Below, piece by piece: positions 36,426-47,316 of a DNA stretch of 64,000 bases (its first letter is position 1; every line of letters starts with the position of its first letter). Origin of the DNA: Cephalotus follicularis (Eukaryota; Streptophyta; Magnoliopsida; Oxalidales; Cephalotaceae); assembly GCA_001972305.1 (NCBI GenBank), contig BDDD01000903.1, positions 237,118-301,117 of the forward strand, in the 5' to 3' direction. The notes under the pieces were generated by a model that saw only the letters and a program-made list of their open reading frames with translations, was not told the origin of the DNA and ran no database searches. The position numbers and the translations under genes are program-made.

Positions 36426-38150
36426 TTGGATTCCGAAATACTTACTTGCGACCTAGAAATTGAAAGAACCCTTGCTGGAATTAGAGCGAATAACAGAATG
36501 GGTGAAAATTATGACGCACCCCAAAGACGGCCCTTAAGTGAACATTTTACCCCACGTGCATATACCACAGCTTCATGTATTAGGGTGCCTGCTGTCCAAG
36601 CTGCTCAATATGAGATCAAGTCTAGCATTATTCAGATGTTACCATCCTTTTATGGACTTGCCAATGAGGAACCGTACAAGCATTTAGATGAATTCATCGA
36701 GATTTGCTCCACGTTTAAAATTCAGATTTTGTCGGAGGATGTCCTTAAGTTGATCTTATTTCCATTCTCATTGAAAGATAGAGCTAAACGATGGTTACAT
36801 TCCTTCGACTCCGTAATCATCACAACGTGGGCACAATTACAACAAGAGTTCCTCAAGAAATATTTTCCCATAGGCCGAACTAACCAGATAAGATGAGCCC
36901 TCACTAGCTTTTCGCAACAAGATGGTGAGCGGTTCCATGAGTCATGGGAAAGATTAAAGGATCTCATCCGAAAATGTCCCCATCATGTCGTTCCTAAATG
37001 GCAGTTAGTCCAATGCTTCTATGATGGACTGACCGCACAAAATAGACAGATGGTGGATGCTTCTTGTGGAGGTACATCCATGCATAAAAATGAGGACGAG
37101 GCTTGGCAATTATTTGAGTCCCTCAGCGAGAACTATTTGCATCATTTATCATCCAGAGTAGAGTCCTCCGCAATGGTGCTCAAAAGAAGGGAGGTATTTA
37201 TGAGGTGAGCCAATTTGAGACCATCAAGGCTAAGGTAGACATCCTATCACAAAAGTTAGATAAAGTGCTGACCATAGGGACGCTTCCGACGCAATCTACT
37301 CAGAATTCCATTGCACAAGAGGCTTGTGCTTTGTACGCTAGCCCAACACATTATATGAGTGATTTCCCGCTTGCTGTGCATTATCCAGATTTTATTCAAG
37401 AACAAGCACAAGCAATACAAGGATTCCAACGACCGGGAAATGATCCATATTCCAACACGTATAACCCGGGATGAAGGAATCACCCCAACTTTTCATGGAA
37501 GCAGCCCAATACTAGCCAAAATCCCCCGTATAGGCAAGATAATTCCTTTCCTCATCAAAATGCCTATAGGGATGTGCAACAATCGAATTTTCCACCACCT
37601 CAAATGGCTACGACAAATGAAGATAAATTGGATAAGGTACTATTTGCGTTAGATGGGATCAACAAGAAAAGCCAGAAATATGATCAGATCATTCACTCCC
37701 ATACCCAATCCATCTCTAAATTGGAAACGCAAATAGGACAGCTAGCTGATATGATGAGAAAGAGAGAAGAAAGCCACCTACCCAGTCAAGTGGTAAGAAA
37801 TCCGAGAAATCAAGCTGGACAGTGTTCCTACGTAGAACAAGCCCAAGCAATTACTACCTTGAGAAGTGGACGAGTAGTAGAAGGAACGCAAGAAACTTTC
37901 TCAAATCCTGATCCGATTCATGAAAAGAGTCCTAAAGAGAGTGTGTCCTCCAAGAGTGGTGAGAAAGAGACCGTTGGCCAATCTGAAACGGAAGTCACTA
38001 AACTATCCACGTCCACAGAAAATGAACAAAAGGGGAAGGAAAAAGACATTACCTTTGCCACACCTAAAGCACCTTTCCCTGAGTGTTTGCGATATCCGTC
38101 TTTAGTTCCTCCGTTTGGTAAAAAGTTAGCAAGAATGGACGAGATGATGG
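36426..38150 (+). pseudogene. Athila-like gag
   Basis: Gag core typical of Athila/Tat plant elements: FSLKDRAKRWL near 36765-36800, FLKKYFPIGRTNQIR near 36850-36893, then ESWERLKDLIRKCPHH and WQLVQCFYDGL after a stop. Gag forms the virus-like particle and binds element RNA. A Gln-rich region and the motif ITTLRSGR near 37850-37873 follow. Lesions: TGA at 36894, a frame change near 37180-37200 and TGA at 37472. The frame is then open to the border of the Copia-like insert at 38151 and continues at 43170. Confidence 0.88.
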
Positions 38151-39425
38151 TGACGAAATCGGATATACCGAGTCCAGTGCCAAAATGGACTTAAGTGTTA
38201 AGGGTGTAGAATAAAACTTTAAACATACAATCATACAGCGGAAGAACACCCAATAAAACATAAACAAGTCCGTAATGGCACGTCCACAGACCACATGGAT
38301 CACCACAACATCTACTAAATTGAATTGGTATCACCATTGCATCCAATGGTGACACACAAACATGGTATAAGGAAGAAGGAACAAGAGTTTATACCAGCGG
38401 GTGTTGGCTCCTTCGTTCTTTGCCGCTACAAGCTTGAAGCAGATTCCCTTTGATCTCCTCCAAGTCTCAGGAACAGCAAGTAATTCAACCAACAAGATCA
38501 AAGTGCTTGAACTCACTCTCTCTCTCACTTAGCTTAGAAAAGGACCATTGATTATGACCAATGAAGTCAATAATCAATCCACCCTAGATAAGCCTTGCTT
38601 AGTGTATATCAAATGAAGGAACACTCGCTTGCAGAGAAGAATTCGAGGTTAATTGCCCAGCAAAAATTGTCTCTCATTTTAATTTTCATTTTCTACAGAA
38701 ATACTTATAACCAGCCTTCAATTCTCTCTCCCAATCTCCCATTAATTCAGGATCATGGCCTTCACTCCTTGGGAGTCTGATGCCATAATTCCACGTTTCT
38801 CGAACGTGTAGAATCGAGAGAAACCGGCTAAGGATGTGAGAGGAGTAGTGCCCACGATTTGCGGTTGTGCATAGGTTGCACGTTCTGCTCAAAGATGTCG
38901 ACGTCTTCCGAAAGACGTCGACTCCTATGCAACGTGGCACTAAAGCACATCGATGATTTCTAAAAGACATCGACGTCTTTATCAGGGAAACGCATCGATG
39001 CCTTTCTAAAAGACGTCGACGCCTTCTGGCTAGTAAAACATAAAAAGTCTAACTCCTTTAGTGTTTTCATGTCCCTTCGAATATTGGTTAAGTAAGATCA
39101 AACATAAGTGTTTCCACAAAATGTAAGATCCACATAACCGATATTTGACAGCAAGACTTAATATGTCCAACATATTAAAGACCTAGTCATTATAAGGCAG
39201 GGACCCTTTAAAATATTGGTTATCAGAGAGGTGTTCATAAATTACCGAAATACCCCTCGGGTCCGGTTTAGCCATTCTAAAAGGTCCTCGACCAATTTAA
39301 ATGCTGTTGGAATAATATCCAATATTATCCATATGGAAAAATCAATCTAATTAATTTTCCCAACACCTCAATAACCACAGATTTTCTAAGTTGTCGGTTC
39401 GCGTGCACTATAATCCCTTGTCATA
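38151..39425 (-). mobile_element. 3' LTR (truncated) of Copia-like element
   Basis: Homologous, with few differences, to 41026-42300. The ~870 bp corresponding to 42301-43169, which hold the LTR start, are missing here. Confidence 0.82.
38890..39030. repeat. GACGTCGACGTC palindrome cluster, Copia-like LTR
   Basis: Cores at about 38897/38917, 38949/38969 and 38994/39015; three pairs with 20-21 bp spacing. Confidence 0.88.
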
Positions 39426-41009
39426 AATGGGTAGGCTTTCTTGCCAATTTGTATCCAATACAAGATCCAATCATAGTATTTGGCCTTAGATTCAATATGG
39501 CCTCAGCTAGGGCATGACAAACCATCAGAATCTTGATAAGTCCAGTACCCACAATTTTCATTGGAATGCACTAGTTTTAACACCCGCACGTAGGTGTGCC
39601 CAAGTGCTAAAACATAGCCACCCTTTGCGGTGCCCAACACCGACGTTGACATAATATCCCCAAGTCATCAGCCTCAGCTAGGGCATGACAAACCAATAAC
39701 CCAGGAACACTACTCAACGAAAATTGTGGAAGGCCATGGGGATCCACTCCATGGGTTCCTACGTTACGACTTATTATTGTATTGAGGGAATTTGCGGTCT
39801 CAAGTTTTAATTACCAAACCATTAATTAATTCAATGGTTATATTAGCCAATTTCAATTAATTACGGCTCATCATGCAAGACGTGTATCTTATGCACCTTG
39901 GACATATTTCTAAAATATGTCAATGGATCTTGGCCAGGACATTATTAGTAGTGACTTGAGCCCAAAGTTATTACAAGGTCTTCCTAGGTGTAAGGATATA
40001 AATCTATTTATTACAACATTAACCATCCATACATGGCCTTCAAAAGTCTTGTACTTCATATCTCCTTGACTCCATCTCTCCTTGCATAGTCTTCTTTTAC
40101 AAAAGGAACAGTACATTTTTGAAAAGAAATTTTACATTTAAAACAAGGAGAAATTAAAAAGGTAAGGAAAATAAATGGTGCACGCAGGCACCTTATTACA
40201 GACCTTTAAAGATAATAAATAAATTAAAATCCATCCACACTTAGAAAACAATAAACTAGGTCAAAGTCCTTTTCGGGCCATCCATTGTGCATAAGATCTA
40301 CATTATATCCAATATAATGAAACCACAAGATAAAACAAATGCCATAAATGATAACCAATTACACAATTTAATTCAATGATTGTTAATTGATCAAACTCCC
40401 ACTAAATCAAGCAATGATTTTAATCTTCCAGGTGCCAAAATGTATAAAATCCAATTTTATACAAAAACAGTTTTTTTTATTTATAAAAGACGTCGACGCC
40501 TTACCAAAAGCATCGACGTGTTTTCTGGAAAAACAAGGCGTCGATGCCAAAAACAGAGCATCAACGCATTTGACAAGAACATTTAAAAAAAGGCGTCGAC
40601 GTCCAAAAATAACATCGACGCGTTTCACAAAGTATGATCCAGACATCGATGTCTATGATGAACGTCGACGTCTTTACTGGGAATTTGACATAACATCGAC
40701 GTCTTACCAAAGTCGTTGACGTCTTTAGCCCCCTGGGCATTTTATGCATTTCAAAAATGCTGAATTCAATGGTTTAGACTATGGTATACCATTCTGGTAT
40801 TCCAAAATGCACTATGTATGTTCCAAACTTAATTCTAAACACATTTAAACAACATTCCCAGCATTAAAACACAATGAAATCCAATTTCATGCAATTTTCA
40901 TTAAGGCACTTAGAAAATTTAGTTTGATCACAAAAACACATCCAATGATTAAACTATTAATCATTACATCATCCAAGGCATACATATTCAATTAAGGATG
41001 ATGTGGGAC
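39426..41009. other. Internal region of Copia-like element, non-coding
   Basis: No coding domain. It contains a direct repeat, cctcagctagggcatgacaa at 39499 and 39671, and the palindrome cluster at 40490-40725. Confidence 0.6.
40490..40725. repeat. GACGTCGACGCC palindrome pairs in internal region
   Basis: Cores at about 40493/40513, 40541/40561, 40596/40615, 40646/40665 and 40696/40716; five pairs with 19-20 bp spacing within each pair. Confidence 0.9.
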
Positions 41010-41021
41010 GCTCTGATACCA
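41010..41021 (-). other. tRNA-Met type primer binding site of Copia-like element
   Basis: Reverse strand reads TGGTATCAGAGC, four bases before the LTR end at 41026. Confidence 0.88.
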
Positions 41022-41025
41022 CTTA

Positions 41026-43169
41026 TGAAATCGGATATACCGAGTCCGGTGCCAAAATGGACTTAAGTGTTAAGGGTGTAGAATAAAACTTTAAACATAC
41101 AATCATGCAACGGAAGAACACCCAATAAAACATAAACAAGTCCGTAATGGCACGTCCACAGACCACATGGATCACCACAACATCTACTAAATTGAATTGG
41201 TATCACCATTGCATCCAATGGTGACACACAAACATGGTATAAGGAAGAAGGACCAAGAGTTTATACCAGCGGGTGTTGGCTCCTTTGTTCTTTGCCGCTA
41301 CAAGCTTGAAGCAGATTCCCTTTGATCTCCTCCAAGCCTCAGGAACAGCAAGTAATCCAACCAACAAGATCAAAGTGCTTGAACTCACTCTCTCTCTCTC
41401 ACTTAGCTTAGAAAAAGGAGTATTGATTATGACCAATGAAGTCAATAATCAATCCACCCTAGATAAGCCTTTCTTGGTGTATATCAAATGAGGAAACACT
41501 CACTTGCAAAGAAGAATTCGAGGTTAATTGCCCAGCAAAAATTGTCTCTTATTTTAATTTTCATTTTCTGCAGAAATACTTATAACCAGCCTTCAATTCT
41601 CTCTCCCAATCTCCCATTCATTCAGGATCATGGCCTTCACTCCCTGCGAGTCTAATGCCATGATTCCACGTTTCTCAAATGTGTAGAATCGAGAGAAACC
41701 GGCTAAGGTTGTGAGAGGAGTAGTGCCCATGATTTGCGGTTATGCATAGGTTACACGTTCTGCTGAAAGACGTCGACGTCTTCCGAAAGACGTCGACGCC
41801 TATGCAACGTGGCACTAAAGCACATCGATGCTTTCTAAAAGGCATAGATGTCTTTATCAGGGATACGCATCGATGTCTTTCTAAAAGACGTCGATGCCTT
41901 CTGGCTAGTAAAGCATAAAAAGTCTAACTCCTTTAGTGTTTTCATGTCCCTTCGAATATTGGTTAAGTAAGATCAAACATAAGTGTTTCCATAAAATGTA
42001 AGATCCACATAACCGATATTTGACACCAAGACTTAATATGTCCAACATATTAAAGACCTAGTCATTATAAGGCAGGGACCCTTTAAAATCTTGGTTATCA
42101 GAGAGGTGTTCATAAATTACCGAAATACCCCTCGGGTCCGGTTTAGCCATTCTAAATGGTCCTCGACCAATTTAAATGCTATTGGAATAATATCCAATAT
42201 TATCCAGATGGAAAAATCAATCTAATTAATTTTCCCAACACCTCAATAACCACAGATTTTCTAAGTTGTTGGTTCGCGTGCACTATAATCCCTTGTCATA
42301 CTTGGCCCCGATTGAGGTCTAGGGTAAGGATATGTGTCAACCCTAGATAGTACCTCAATGGCTAAATTATCTGATCATTACGAGGACCTTTGATAAACTC
42401 TCCAGAAATCTAATTTCCAGTCTACCTCAACCTTGGCCAAGGATTTCATAAGTCCAAAGTATAATCAGACAATAATAGGACCGATCACCTTTGCTCAGCT
42501 GTGACAATCCCTTATTGCGCACTCACTTATATTTGTATAGATTCGATCATACCCAAAGACCACCCGATTGCCAGTCCTGCGCAAGGACTGGGTAAGGTGG
42601 AGATCAAAGCATCACCGTCTCCATACAATATAGAGTGGTCGCTCAGGTCTAAGGATCAGACGAGTTTAAGAACTCGCTAAGTGATCATTACTTATACACA
42701 ACCGCAACAAGTAGGAGTCACTACTGACACGAGAATAGCGACTATCCAAACAGTGTCTCTTACGCGGGTCCTGTTCAGTGTACACGCTCCCAGCGCATTG
42801 CCCTAGTGTCCAACACAGATGGTAGTGAGAGAATCCATCCCCCGATTCCATGAGCAGGCAACATACACGCAAGTCTATCCGGTTCACTAATGCCCAAAAA
42901 GTGAACCTATGACTTGTAACAAGTTTGACATAAGGAGTAAGGTAACCAGTCTCACAGCCTCCATGCCAGGCATCCAACCTTATGTCGGGGCATCACTAGT
43001 ATAAGTAGGTAATTAAATAAACTACTTCAATTATGTGATAAAATACAAGTGATATAGCCATAACAAATTTAGCACGCATCATATATATAAAAGAATAAGA
43101 TTGTTCCATACATGGTAAGATATAATATGACAACCCATATAATGGCTTGTCGGGTCACTATATCTAACA
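41026..43169 (-). mobile_element. 5' LTR of Copia-like element
   Basis: 2144 bp; on the reverse strand starts TGTTAGATATAG and ends CCGATTTCA. Palindrome cluster at 41764-41910. The open frame at 42666-42977 is not a credible gene. Confidence 0.85.
41764..41910. repeat. GACGTCGACGTC palindrome cluster, Copia-like 5' LTR
   Basis: Copy of the cluster at 38890-39030, first pair at about 41772/41792. Several CpG sites differ between the two copies. Confidence 0.86.
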
Positions 43170-43170
43170 G

Positions 43171-44709
43171 ATGGAACTGTTCAAGCAAGTCCAAATCAAC
43201 CTTCCTCTCTTAGATGCCATACGACAAGTTCCAGCTTATGCCAAGTTCTTAAATGACTTATGCACCATGAAGCGTAAGCTGAAAATGCATATTCCAAAAA
43301 TGGTCCATCTCACAGAGCAGGTGAGCGCAGTGCTTTCTAACAAGTTTCCACCTAAACTAAAAGATCCTGGAGCTCCTCTAATATCGTGTAAGATTGGAAA
43401 TTTACTCATAGAGAAAGCACTTTTGGATTTAGGGGCTAGCGTTAACATCCTCCCTAGCTCAGTTTATGACAATTTCAGATTTGGAGAATTGAAACCCGCT
43501 GAGGTAACCCTTCAACTTGCTGATAGATCTTTGAAAATTCTAAAGGGATTCATTGAGGATGTTTTGGTGAAAGTAGATGAGCTTTATTTTCCAGTGGATT
43601 TTCTTGTGCTTGATATGGAAACACCTGCGATTGGGAAACCACATTCGATTATCTTAGGTCGTCCTTTCTTAGCAACAACAAATGCATGCATAAATTGTCG
43701 ATCTGGAGCTATGGACATATCCTTTGGTAATAAGAAATTGAGAATAAACGTCTTCAATGCACCCCTAGGACTGCAAGGTGAGGAGGATTGTTTTGCCATA
43801 GATAGGATAGATAGGACATATCCTTGGAGTTTCATTGATGATGATTGTGAGGTGGATTCAGACACTGTTGAGATTAATGCCCTGTTGGATTCTCCTTTGA
43901 TACACTCGACTCCTGATTGGATTGACACACAGTGGTTGGAAAATGAAATTGAGTTAGCATGGCTAGAAAATAAGCTTAATGAGCCAACATCAGATAGCGA
44001 ATGGGATCATCTATCCCATTACACTCACAAAATTGCCACGCCCGACCAAACGTCCTTTGACATAGAGTTTGATAGCAACTTCACTGAATGCTTGAAGGAA
44101 ATAGAGGATGAGGAATCAATTCAACATGAATTTTTGAAGTGGCTAGATAATGGGGTTATTGAATCCATCTCAGATAGGGAACGCAAATTTAATGAAATCA
44201 TCAGTGAGTGTATGAGGGAATTTGAGGAGATTGAAAAAGGAGAATTCTTTGAGGTGTTAGGTCCACAACCATTAGAATCAGAGGGTCCATTGCCCACATC
44301 TTGGCATAAACCATTCATAGAAAAGTCTACGAAATTTGAAATAAAAGAATTTTCTTGTAATTCATTCATGGGTCATTGTTCCACCTCATTTGAAATTGTG
44401 AATGTTCTTTGGGATTGGGAGACTAGTAATTTGGTAGATAGATTTCTTGATTGTTTTTACTGGTGGAATTCTTGTTGGGATGGTTCATATATTATAAAAT
44501 TTGTTTTCTCCCATTTTGTTGATGCACTTAAATGTTATGGTTCTCTTCATGGTTTTTATTGGTGGATGTCCCATTGGGATAGTGCTTATATTTTTAAAAT
44601 TATGCTTTTACGTGGTATTTTTGAGTTTGTTTGGACAGATTTTAAAGACACATTTAACGTCCATGGGCCGCGTTTGAAACCATATGTGGATGGAATTACT
44701 GATGGATAA
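43171..44709 (+). CDS. Athila-like protease fused to a Trp-rich domain of unknown function
   Basis: Open for 512 codons from the ATG in the target duplication; in the uninterrupted element it would continue gag. Residues 1-80 are the usual pre-protease segment (PKMVHLTEQVSAVLSNKFPP). The aspartic protease follows, active site DLGAS at 86-90 and IILGRPFLAT at 160-169. In complete Athila elements RT follows; here residues ~205-400 are acidic with no known fold, and 425-490 are rich in Trp and aromatic residues with a duplicated block (FYWWNSCWDGSYI at 429 and FYWWMSHWDSAYI at 462, period 33). The end, FNVHGPRLKPY, resembles the end of Athila integrase. This looks like a deletion or replacement of pol with the C-terminal tail kept. 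Confidence 0.82.
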   Translation: MELFKQVQINLPLLDAIRQVPAYAKFLNDLCTMKRKLKMHIPKMVHLTEQVSAVLSNKFPPKLKDPGAPLISCKIGNLLIEKALLDLGASVNILPSSVYDNFRFGELKPAEVTLQLADRSLKILKGFIEDVLVKVDELYFPVDFLVLDMETPAIGKPHSIILGRPFLATTNACINCRSGAMDISFGNKKLRINVFNAPLGLQGEEDCFAIDRIDRTYPWSFIDDDCEVDSDTVEINALLDSPLIHSTPDWIDTQWLENEIELAWLENKLNEPTSDSEWDHLSHYTHKIATPDQTSFDIEFDSNFTECLKEIEDEESIQHEFLKWLDNGVIESISDRERKFNEIISECMREFEEIEKGEFFEVLGPQPLESEGPLPTSWHKPFIEKSTKFEIKEFSCNSFMGHCSTSFEIVNVLWDWETSNLVDRFLDCFYWWNSCWDGSYIIKFVFSHFVDALKCYGSLHGFYWWMSHWDSAYIFKIMLLRGIFEFVWTDFKDTFNVHGPRLKPYVDGITDG

Positions 44710-46110
44710 ATCATTGAGTCTGTTGACTTGATTGATCCTGTCTACACTCCTCTTTGATATCCACACCAGCTGTGTCTAGCCAAAGACGTTAAAGCAAAGC
44801 GCTTAGTGGGAGGCAACCCACTGTGTTTTTATTTTATTTTATATATCTCGTTTCTTTTATGTTTTTTTTTATTGTTTTTGTAGGTAATTTAAGTGCGAAT
44901 TGATAATCTTCAAAAAAAATTCGCTGCACTGATAGATTATTTCAAGATTCACGACAATATCCGGTAAATCCTACCCCATTGTTCTTTTATTTACTTGCAT
45001 TGTTTGATTCTTTTTGTTCATTTATTGTTATTATTTTTATATTTGTGCTTCATTGCATTGAGGACAATGCAACGTTTAAGTATGGGGGGTTTAGTACCGT
45101 TTTTCATTTTAATTTTGAAAATAGGAATAAATATTGATATACTTAGAAATAATAGAAAACCCCATATGACAAATAATAAAAATTTTGTTTTCAAGGAAAA
45201 GAAAAGGAATATATCTCAAGGTAGGAGTTTGTGCGAATAAATGAATAAATGAAAATATAAAAGACCGTCTTGTATGTTTTCGAAGTTTCATAAATTTTAG
45301 TGAGGAGAAGGATGATGAATTGAAGTTCTTGCATTTAAAAAAAGAGAAAAAAAAGAAGAAGAAGAAGAAAAATAATGTTTATTTTACCTTTTTGAATTCA
45401 GCCTTGGTCTGTAGCCTATTTGATTCGAGTAATTAAATCCGAGGGGTGTTTTACACCTAGTTTCTTAAAGCCAACTGGTTTGAGAGTAACTGGTCGAAAG
45501 CTCGCTACATGGGTCTTATAGAAAGCTTAAGAGATCAAGACATTGCACGAATTTAAGTTGGTAAGAAAAAAGAGTGAGAAAAAAAAGCAAAAAGAAAAAA
45601 AAGAAAAGAAAAAGAAAGAAAAAGAAAAGAAAAGAAAAGAAAAGCAAAAGAAAGAACATGTGTGTAAGTGCTAAAGTTCTTTGTCTGACTCCGAACTAGG
45701 GTTTTATGTTGCTAAGAATGCATACATTGATTGGTATATATGGTGAAACAAAAAAAAATTGTTTGCTAAAGATTCCTTAATTGAGATGTGTTTTGATTCT
45801 AGAACTTGGAACGAGATAATAAAATTCAAGTATGGGGGTGTTGTATGAATTTTTGAGTAGAGATACATTTAGCCTATTATCAAATTTTTGATGAACTGAA
45901 TTTTGTGTGTTCATTCACTTGGAAAACACTCACGAGACAAAACTCGTCCACTAGGGACACCTAGGGGTTTAAAGGCTTGTTGCATGTGCTAAATGCAATC
46001 GTGATTCCTACGAAAGTGAGTTAGATTTTTATGTTTGCTGTTTTAGTTTTAGTTTTTATGTTCTTGTTTTGAGGTTTCCATTTTTGTTTGCTTGAGGACA
46101 AGCAAAGTGC
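44710..46110 (+). other. 3' non-coding region of Athila-like element
   Basis: Contains the block with gggaggcaacccac near 44809-44822, usual after Athila integrase. Two boxes resembling the terminal polypurine tract (aagtatggggg) lie near 45077 and 45829. A long AG-rich stretch fills 45338-45655. No gene. Confidence 0.75.
45338..45655. repeat. Purine-rich (A/G) simple sequence
   Basis: Two runs of almost only A and G (45338-45372 and 45565-45655) with gaaaag-type units. Confidence 0.85.
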
Positions 46111-46125
46111 AAGTATGGGGGTATT
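46111..46125 (+). other. Polypurine tract of Athila-like element
   Basis: aagtatgggggtatt directly before the 3' LTR start TGATAAGC. Confidence 0.8.
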
Positions 46126-47145
46126 TGATAAGCATAAAAATGAGTGATTTTAATGATTTATTTATTATATTTTTATGCTTGGAATAGACTACTGTGGTGG
46201 TGTTTAATTGATTTTCAGGTATTATTTCATTATTGCGGAATAAGAGAAAATGGAGTTAAAACGTTACTTTTCGAGTTAAAGTGGTTTGAAGTGAACGATC
46301 GGTTAAAGAGTGCATCCACTTAAGCGAGAGAAGTCAAAATTTAAGGCTCAAAAGATATTGAATATTGGGCTCATTTTGTTCATAAAATTTTTTGGAGTAC
46401 TTTTAGTTCTTGGGCCGACTCATTTTGAAGCTCCGATGAAGAGATATTACAAGAAAACAAGTGTTGAAGCATGTGAAGCCCAATGCTTAGATCATAATGA
46501 CGTCACCATGCGCCCACCAATCAGCAGCGTCCAACATGCAATCCAATTCTGCCAGATTCTTCAGCCTTGCCTCCCTGCATACAAGCCCTTGCAATACACA
46601 CCATCTGCATACATGCAATCCCAAAAGCCCAGTCCATGCAACGCATCCATGTGCATCAACGCCAGCAAACCCATGCGCCTCACGAATGCAGCCTGCCAAT
46701 CAATACATACACAACGCATGCATGCAAGGAATCAGGATAGGTTGTACCTAGGTTAATTCGGTAAATTTCTGCGCTAAACTGAAACTTGTGCCATGAATTT
46801 GAATATATATATACATGCAGGGATTCTCACATCTACGGGATTGCTGTTTCATATTACTTTTCTTATTTATTTATTTTGTTAGTTTACGTTAGATATTTAA
46901 TTTGAATTGTTTTGTTTTTCATTAAATTAGTTTAATTCAAAACCAATCCTCTTTTCAATTTATTTTATTTTCATTGTTAGCTTAGATTAAATTAAATTAA
47001 TTTCGTATTCGTTATTTTTGTTTAGTTGCATCCTAAGTTTATTTTTATAGCATCTCCTTTCAGCTCTTCGTGGGAACGATCCCTACTTCCACTTGTTAAA
47101 TTGTTAGATTAGGGTAATTTTGATTCGGCCTAACGACACCCATCA
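46126..47145 (+). mobile_element. 3' LTR of Athila-like element
   Basis: 1020 bp, same start and end as the 5' LTR, but with a deletion of about 740 bp that removes the 93-bp tandem repeats. Bounded by the target duplication gtcct. Confidence 0.92.
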
Positions 47146-47150
47146 GTCCT

Positions 47151-47300
47151 ACAAATGCTTGAGGCTACAACTTTAAGAAGCAGCTCAACAATGGGATGAT
47201 TAGATACAATCTCTTTCAATTTCAATATCAATCTCTATGCAAATCAATTCAGTCAATCTCAATCAACGAATTAATATACTTAACTAGCAGGCCAACCAAT
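47151..47300 (-). pseudogene. Gypsy element 4 gag start/leader remnant
   Basis: Short remainder of Gypsy element 4 between the Athila-like insert and its primer site. No clear motif remains. Confidence 0.5.
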
Positions 47301-47313
47301 GTGTCTTATACCA
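47301..47313 (-). other. Degenerate primer binding site, Gypsy element 4
   Basis: Reverse strand reads TGGTATAAGACAC beside the LTR end; partly matches the tRNA-Met site TGGTATCAGAGC. Confidence 0.55.
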
Positions 47314-47316
47314 TTC

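Larger units (their letters stand above)
38151..43169 (-). mobile_element. Non-autonomous Copia-like LTR element, no coding domain (TSD gatgg)
   Basis: Inserted between gag and protease of the Athila-like element, with perfect gatgg duplication (38146-38150 and 43170-43174). Reverse orientation: start TGTTAGATATAG at 43169, tRNA-Met type primer site at 41010-41021, and a second LTR-related copy at 38151-39425. The internal part (39426-41009) has no protein domain, as in LARD-type elements. Copia assignment rests on the TGTTA start and is inferred. Confidence 0.82.
34500..47145 (+). mobile_element. Athila-like LTR element, gag-protease only (TSD gtcct)
   Basis: 5' LTR 34500-36249, tRNA-Asp type primer site, gag, protease plus unknown domain, polypurine tract and 3' LTR 46126-47145. 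A perfect 5-bp duplication gtcct (34495-34499 and 47146-47150) flanks it, inside gag of Gypsy element 4. It hosts the Copia-like insert at 38151-43169. No RT, RNase H or integrase domain is detectable, so it must be mobilised in trans if at all. Confidence 0.92.

Noticed and set aside
40387-40719. 110-residue open frame with repeated RRR and STR motifs
   Set aside because: Produced by the palindrome repeats read in frame; non-coding region of the Copia-like element.
42666-42977. 103-residue open frame on the reverse strand
   Set aside because: Lies within the 5' LTR of the coding-free Copia-like element and has no family resemblance.
45338-45655. Purine-rich stretch as a possible regulatory or triplex element
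   Set aside because: Simple A/G-rich sequence is common in Athila 3' regions; nothing here supports a specific role.
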